Shown: in pieces, positions 5,569 through 7,218 of the stretch
Layout: every line of letters starts with the position of its first letter
Numbering within the stretch: position 1 is the first letter of the stretch
Translations under genes and position numbers: made by a program
Assembly: GCA_019661795.1 (NCBI GenBank)
Contig: JAIFWQ010000026.1
Location: 1 to 7,218 of the forward strand
Origin: Candidatus Parcubacteria bacterium
Lineage (GTDB): Bacteria; Patescibacteriota; Minisyncoccia; Phycocordibacterales; UBA6065
Direction of reading: 5' to 3'
Length of the DNA: 7,218 nucleotides
Notes under the pieces: model-generated
The model's input: the letters and a program-made list of their open reading frames with translations, nothing else
What the model was told of the DNA's origin: nothing
Databases searched by the model: none

Positions 5569-7218
5569 AAAAATGATTTAGAGGGTTAATTCCTTGAAAA
5601 TATCTTTAGTTATAAACGTATTTTCTGGTTCTAACCGTTCTCTATCACCCACGCTCTGTTTTTTAAGCTCACCAATGAGGAGGAGCGGTTTTTCTATTGA
5701 TACGCTTAGTTTTCCGTCTTTAAACGTATGGTTCGAACCGATATTACGAAGTATCTCTCGTCTCGTATCCATATCGCCTCCTTCAAACTTTTGAAGCAAA
5801 GATTCAGCAAACGACAACTTAATCTTGAATTTCTCCAGTTCCTCGATTTTTGGATTCTTCAAAGCCTGAATGGATGATTTGAGGGTATCCCTCTCTTTTT
5901 CAAAATCTGTCTTTACCGATGAATACTTCTCTGCGGTGATCTCATCAGCAAGGCGTAAATCAAGGAGCCTTCCAAGCTTGCCCTCGCATACCTTTAGTGA
6001 CTTTTCATGATTTTTGAGGACACTAACATTCGTTGCTTGCTCCGACTCTGCGAGTACACCCAACTGCGACATAGCCCAGTCGCTAAACTCTTTGGGAATG
6101 GATATCTGCATAAGCAGTTCTCGGATTTGAACCTCCAAGGCCTCTTTTCTTATAGGCATCTGCGAGCAATTTCTATCTACCCTCTTAGTGCATCGGTAAT
6201 AGACGTATCGATTTATTTCTCCTGTACGCCTGATGTGCTTGAACTTCTCGTCTGCGGTTAGATAGGCTCCGCACTCCCCACACTTAATAAGCATCCTATA
6301 AGCGAACTCGTGTTTGACCTTTCTAGGCTTGCCTCGATTATTGATGACTGACTGTACCTCGTCATACTCCTGTTTCGTTATCATTGGCTGATATTTACCC
6401 TTGTGCCAGATACCAGAACCAAGAGGATATTCGAAATCGCCGTAATAGAATGGATTACCAAGCAGACTATATAAGCTATGTTTGCCTACCCTCCCAGGCG
6501 GAAAGCGAGAAGTGCCTTTCGTCCTTAGGCCAAGTACATCATTAGCAATTCTAGTGATCTCTAAGACGTTGTGTTTACCAGATAGAGCCAAGTCGAATAT
6601 TTTTCGGACTATAGGAAACCGCTCCTCATCTACAAGGATTGTTTCTTTCCCTTTCTCACGATACTTACTATTCTTATAGCCCAAAGGGGCAATGCTCGGA
6701 CGATGGCCCTCCTGTACTTTTGCCCTTAGTCCTCGCTTTATATGCTTTGCCAAGTCTCTTGAGTATTGGGTAGCTACGCCGAACTCAACCGATGCGAGAA
6801 GTGAATTATCATCAGGATACCAATCTCGGTCTGTGGCTTTTATATTCTTGATTACACCCTCTTGAAGTAGATACTTGATTGTCCCCTCGTCTACAGGATT
6901 CCTTGCTAGGCGGTCAATTTTCCAGACAAGAATGCCATTAGCCTCTCCTTTCTTTATCCGCTCAATCATTTCATTGAATTGGGGGCGGCCAGGCTTCTTC
7001 GCTGTTATGGTTTCCTCAAATGTCCTAAGAATCGTTAGTCCCTGCTCTTGGGCGATATCTTTCATCTCTTTCATTTGCGATTCAGTGGAAACCACCTTTT
7101 CCTCCTTGTCGGATTTCATGATGGAACGCCGAGCATAGAGAAAATATTCAATCCCTTTTTCGTTTTTCATGCTTTTCGGCATTTTGATATAGGTCTGAAG
7201 TCTCGTAAACCATCAACA
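5525..7218. mobile_element. left end of an integrative element inserted at the ssrA 3' end (continues beyond the window)
   Basis: Three things agree: a duplicated ssrA 3' end, a site-specific recombinase gene whose stop lies 9 bases inside the boundary, and a drop in GC and change of codon use at about 5570. The left boundary is placed at the second repeat copy but could lie anywhere within the repeat. The right end is not in the window. Only the recombinase is visible, so the cargo and type (phage, plasmid-like or other) are unknown. Confidence 0.65.
5578..7182 (-). CDS. large serine recombinase (site-specific integrase/resolvase family)
   Basis: A 534-residue protein. The N-terminal resolvase catalytic domain spans about 11-155, with the probable nucleophile Ser20 in YARRS and the conserved KIDRLARN at 88-95. 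The recombinase domain follows (PLGYKNS at 166-172, through LLGNPFYYGDFEYPLGSGIW at 240-259). A zinc ribbon is made by C301, C304, C331 and C339. A coiled-coil-prone segment lies at about 385-445, and a short C-terminal domain ends ITKDIFKELTL. These enzymes cut attP and attB with a 2-base stagger through a Ser-DNA bond and rejoin them, inserting or excising an element. All key parts appear intact, so it may be active. Start ATG 7182; Met5 (7170) is an alternative, and no Shine-Dalgarno supports either. A weak promoter (TTGATG, then TATATC) lies just upstream. Codon use is more AT-rich than in the genes to the left. It converges on ssrA, and its stop is 9 bases from the repeat. Confidence 0.95.
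   Translation of the reverse strand: MPKSMKNEKGIEYFLYARRSIMKSDKEEKVVSTESQMKEMKDIAQEQGLTILRTFEETITAKKPGRPQFNEMIERIKKGEANGILVWKIDRLARNPVDEGTIKYLLQEGVIKNIKATDRDWYPDDNSLLASVEFGVATQYSRDLAKHIKRGLRAKVQEGHRPSIAPLGYKNSKYREKGKETILVDEERFPIVRKIFDLALSGKHNVLEITRIANDVLGLRTKGTSRFPPGRVGKHSLYSLLGNPFYYGDFEYPLGSGIWHKGKYQPMITKQEYDEVQSVINNRGKPRKVKHEFAYRMLIKCGECGAYLTADEKFKHIRRTGEINRYVYYRCTKRVDRNCSQMPIRKEALEVQIRELLMQISIPKEFSDWAMSQLGVLAESEQATNVSVLKNHEKSLKVCEGKLGRLLDLRLADEITAEKYSSVKTDFEKERDTLKSSIQALKNPKIEELEKFKIKLSFAESLLQKFEGGDMDTRREILRNIGSNHTFKDGKLSVSIEKPLLLIGELKKQSVGDRERLEPENTFITKDIFKELTL

Overview
The window reads as a stretch of a Patescibacteria (CPR, Parcubacteria-like) chromosome. This is an inference from gene style: an RND pump with its adaptor next to ftsH and smpB, a tRNA with no encoded CCA, and very compact spacing. 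No marker here settles the taxon. The part left of about 5570 is GC-rich (44 of 60 bases are G or C in 3601-3660, counted by eye). The part right of it is clearly poorer (27 of 60 in 6001-6060).

Layout. From 1 to 2199 everything is on the minus strand. A tRNA-Ile with anticodon UAU is followed after 12 bases by an RND periplasmic adaptor gene, then after 6 bases by the N-terminal part of an RND permease that leaves the window. A small plus-strand gene (2296-2673) with a degenerate Nudix box has a good ribosome binding site and a hairpin terminator. ftsH (2721-4646, minus) converges on that terminator. ftsH is divergent from smpB (4686-5129, plus), with only 39 bases between the start codons. 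The tmRNA gene ssrA starts 7 bases after the smpB stop. A consensus promoter (TTGACA, 18-base spacer, TATAAT) lies inside smpB and is well placed to transcribe ssrA.

The right end is foreign. The last 44 bases of ssrA are duplicated perfectly in tandem (5481-5568). Nine bases further on lies the end of a 534-residue large serine recombinase gene (5578-7182, minus). This looks like the left edge of an integrated element that uses the 3' end of ssrA as its attachment site and continues past 7218.

How the genes fit together. SmpB and tmRNA form the trans-translation system that rescues stalled ribosomes. FtsH, encoded next door, is a membrane protease known in other bacteria to degrade some tmRNA-tagged proteins. 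The predicted tag here ends in AFAKA rather than the usual ALAA. The tRNA-Ile(UAU) would read AUA codons, which are unusually frequent in these GC-rich genes.

Most worth following up: the duplicated ssrA 3' end beside a serine (not tyrosine) recombinase, the promoter buried in smpB, the atypical tag, and the UAU tRNA.
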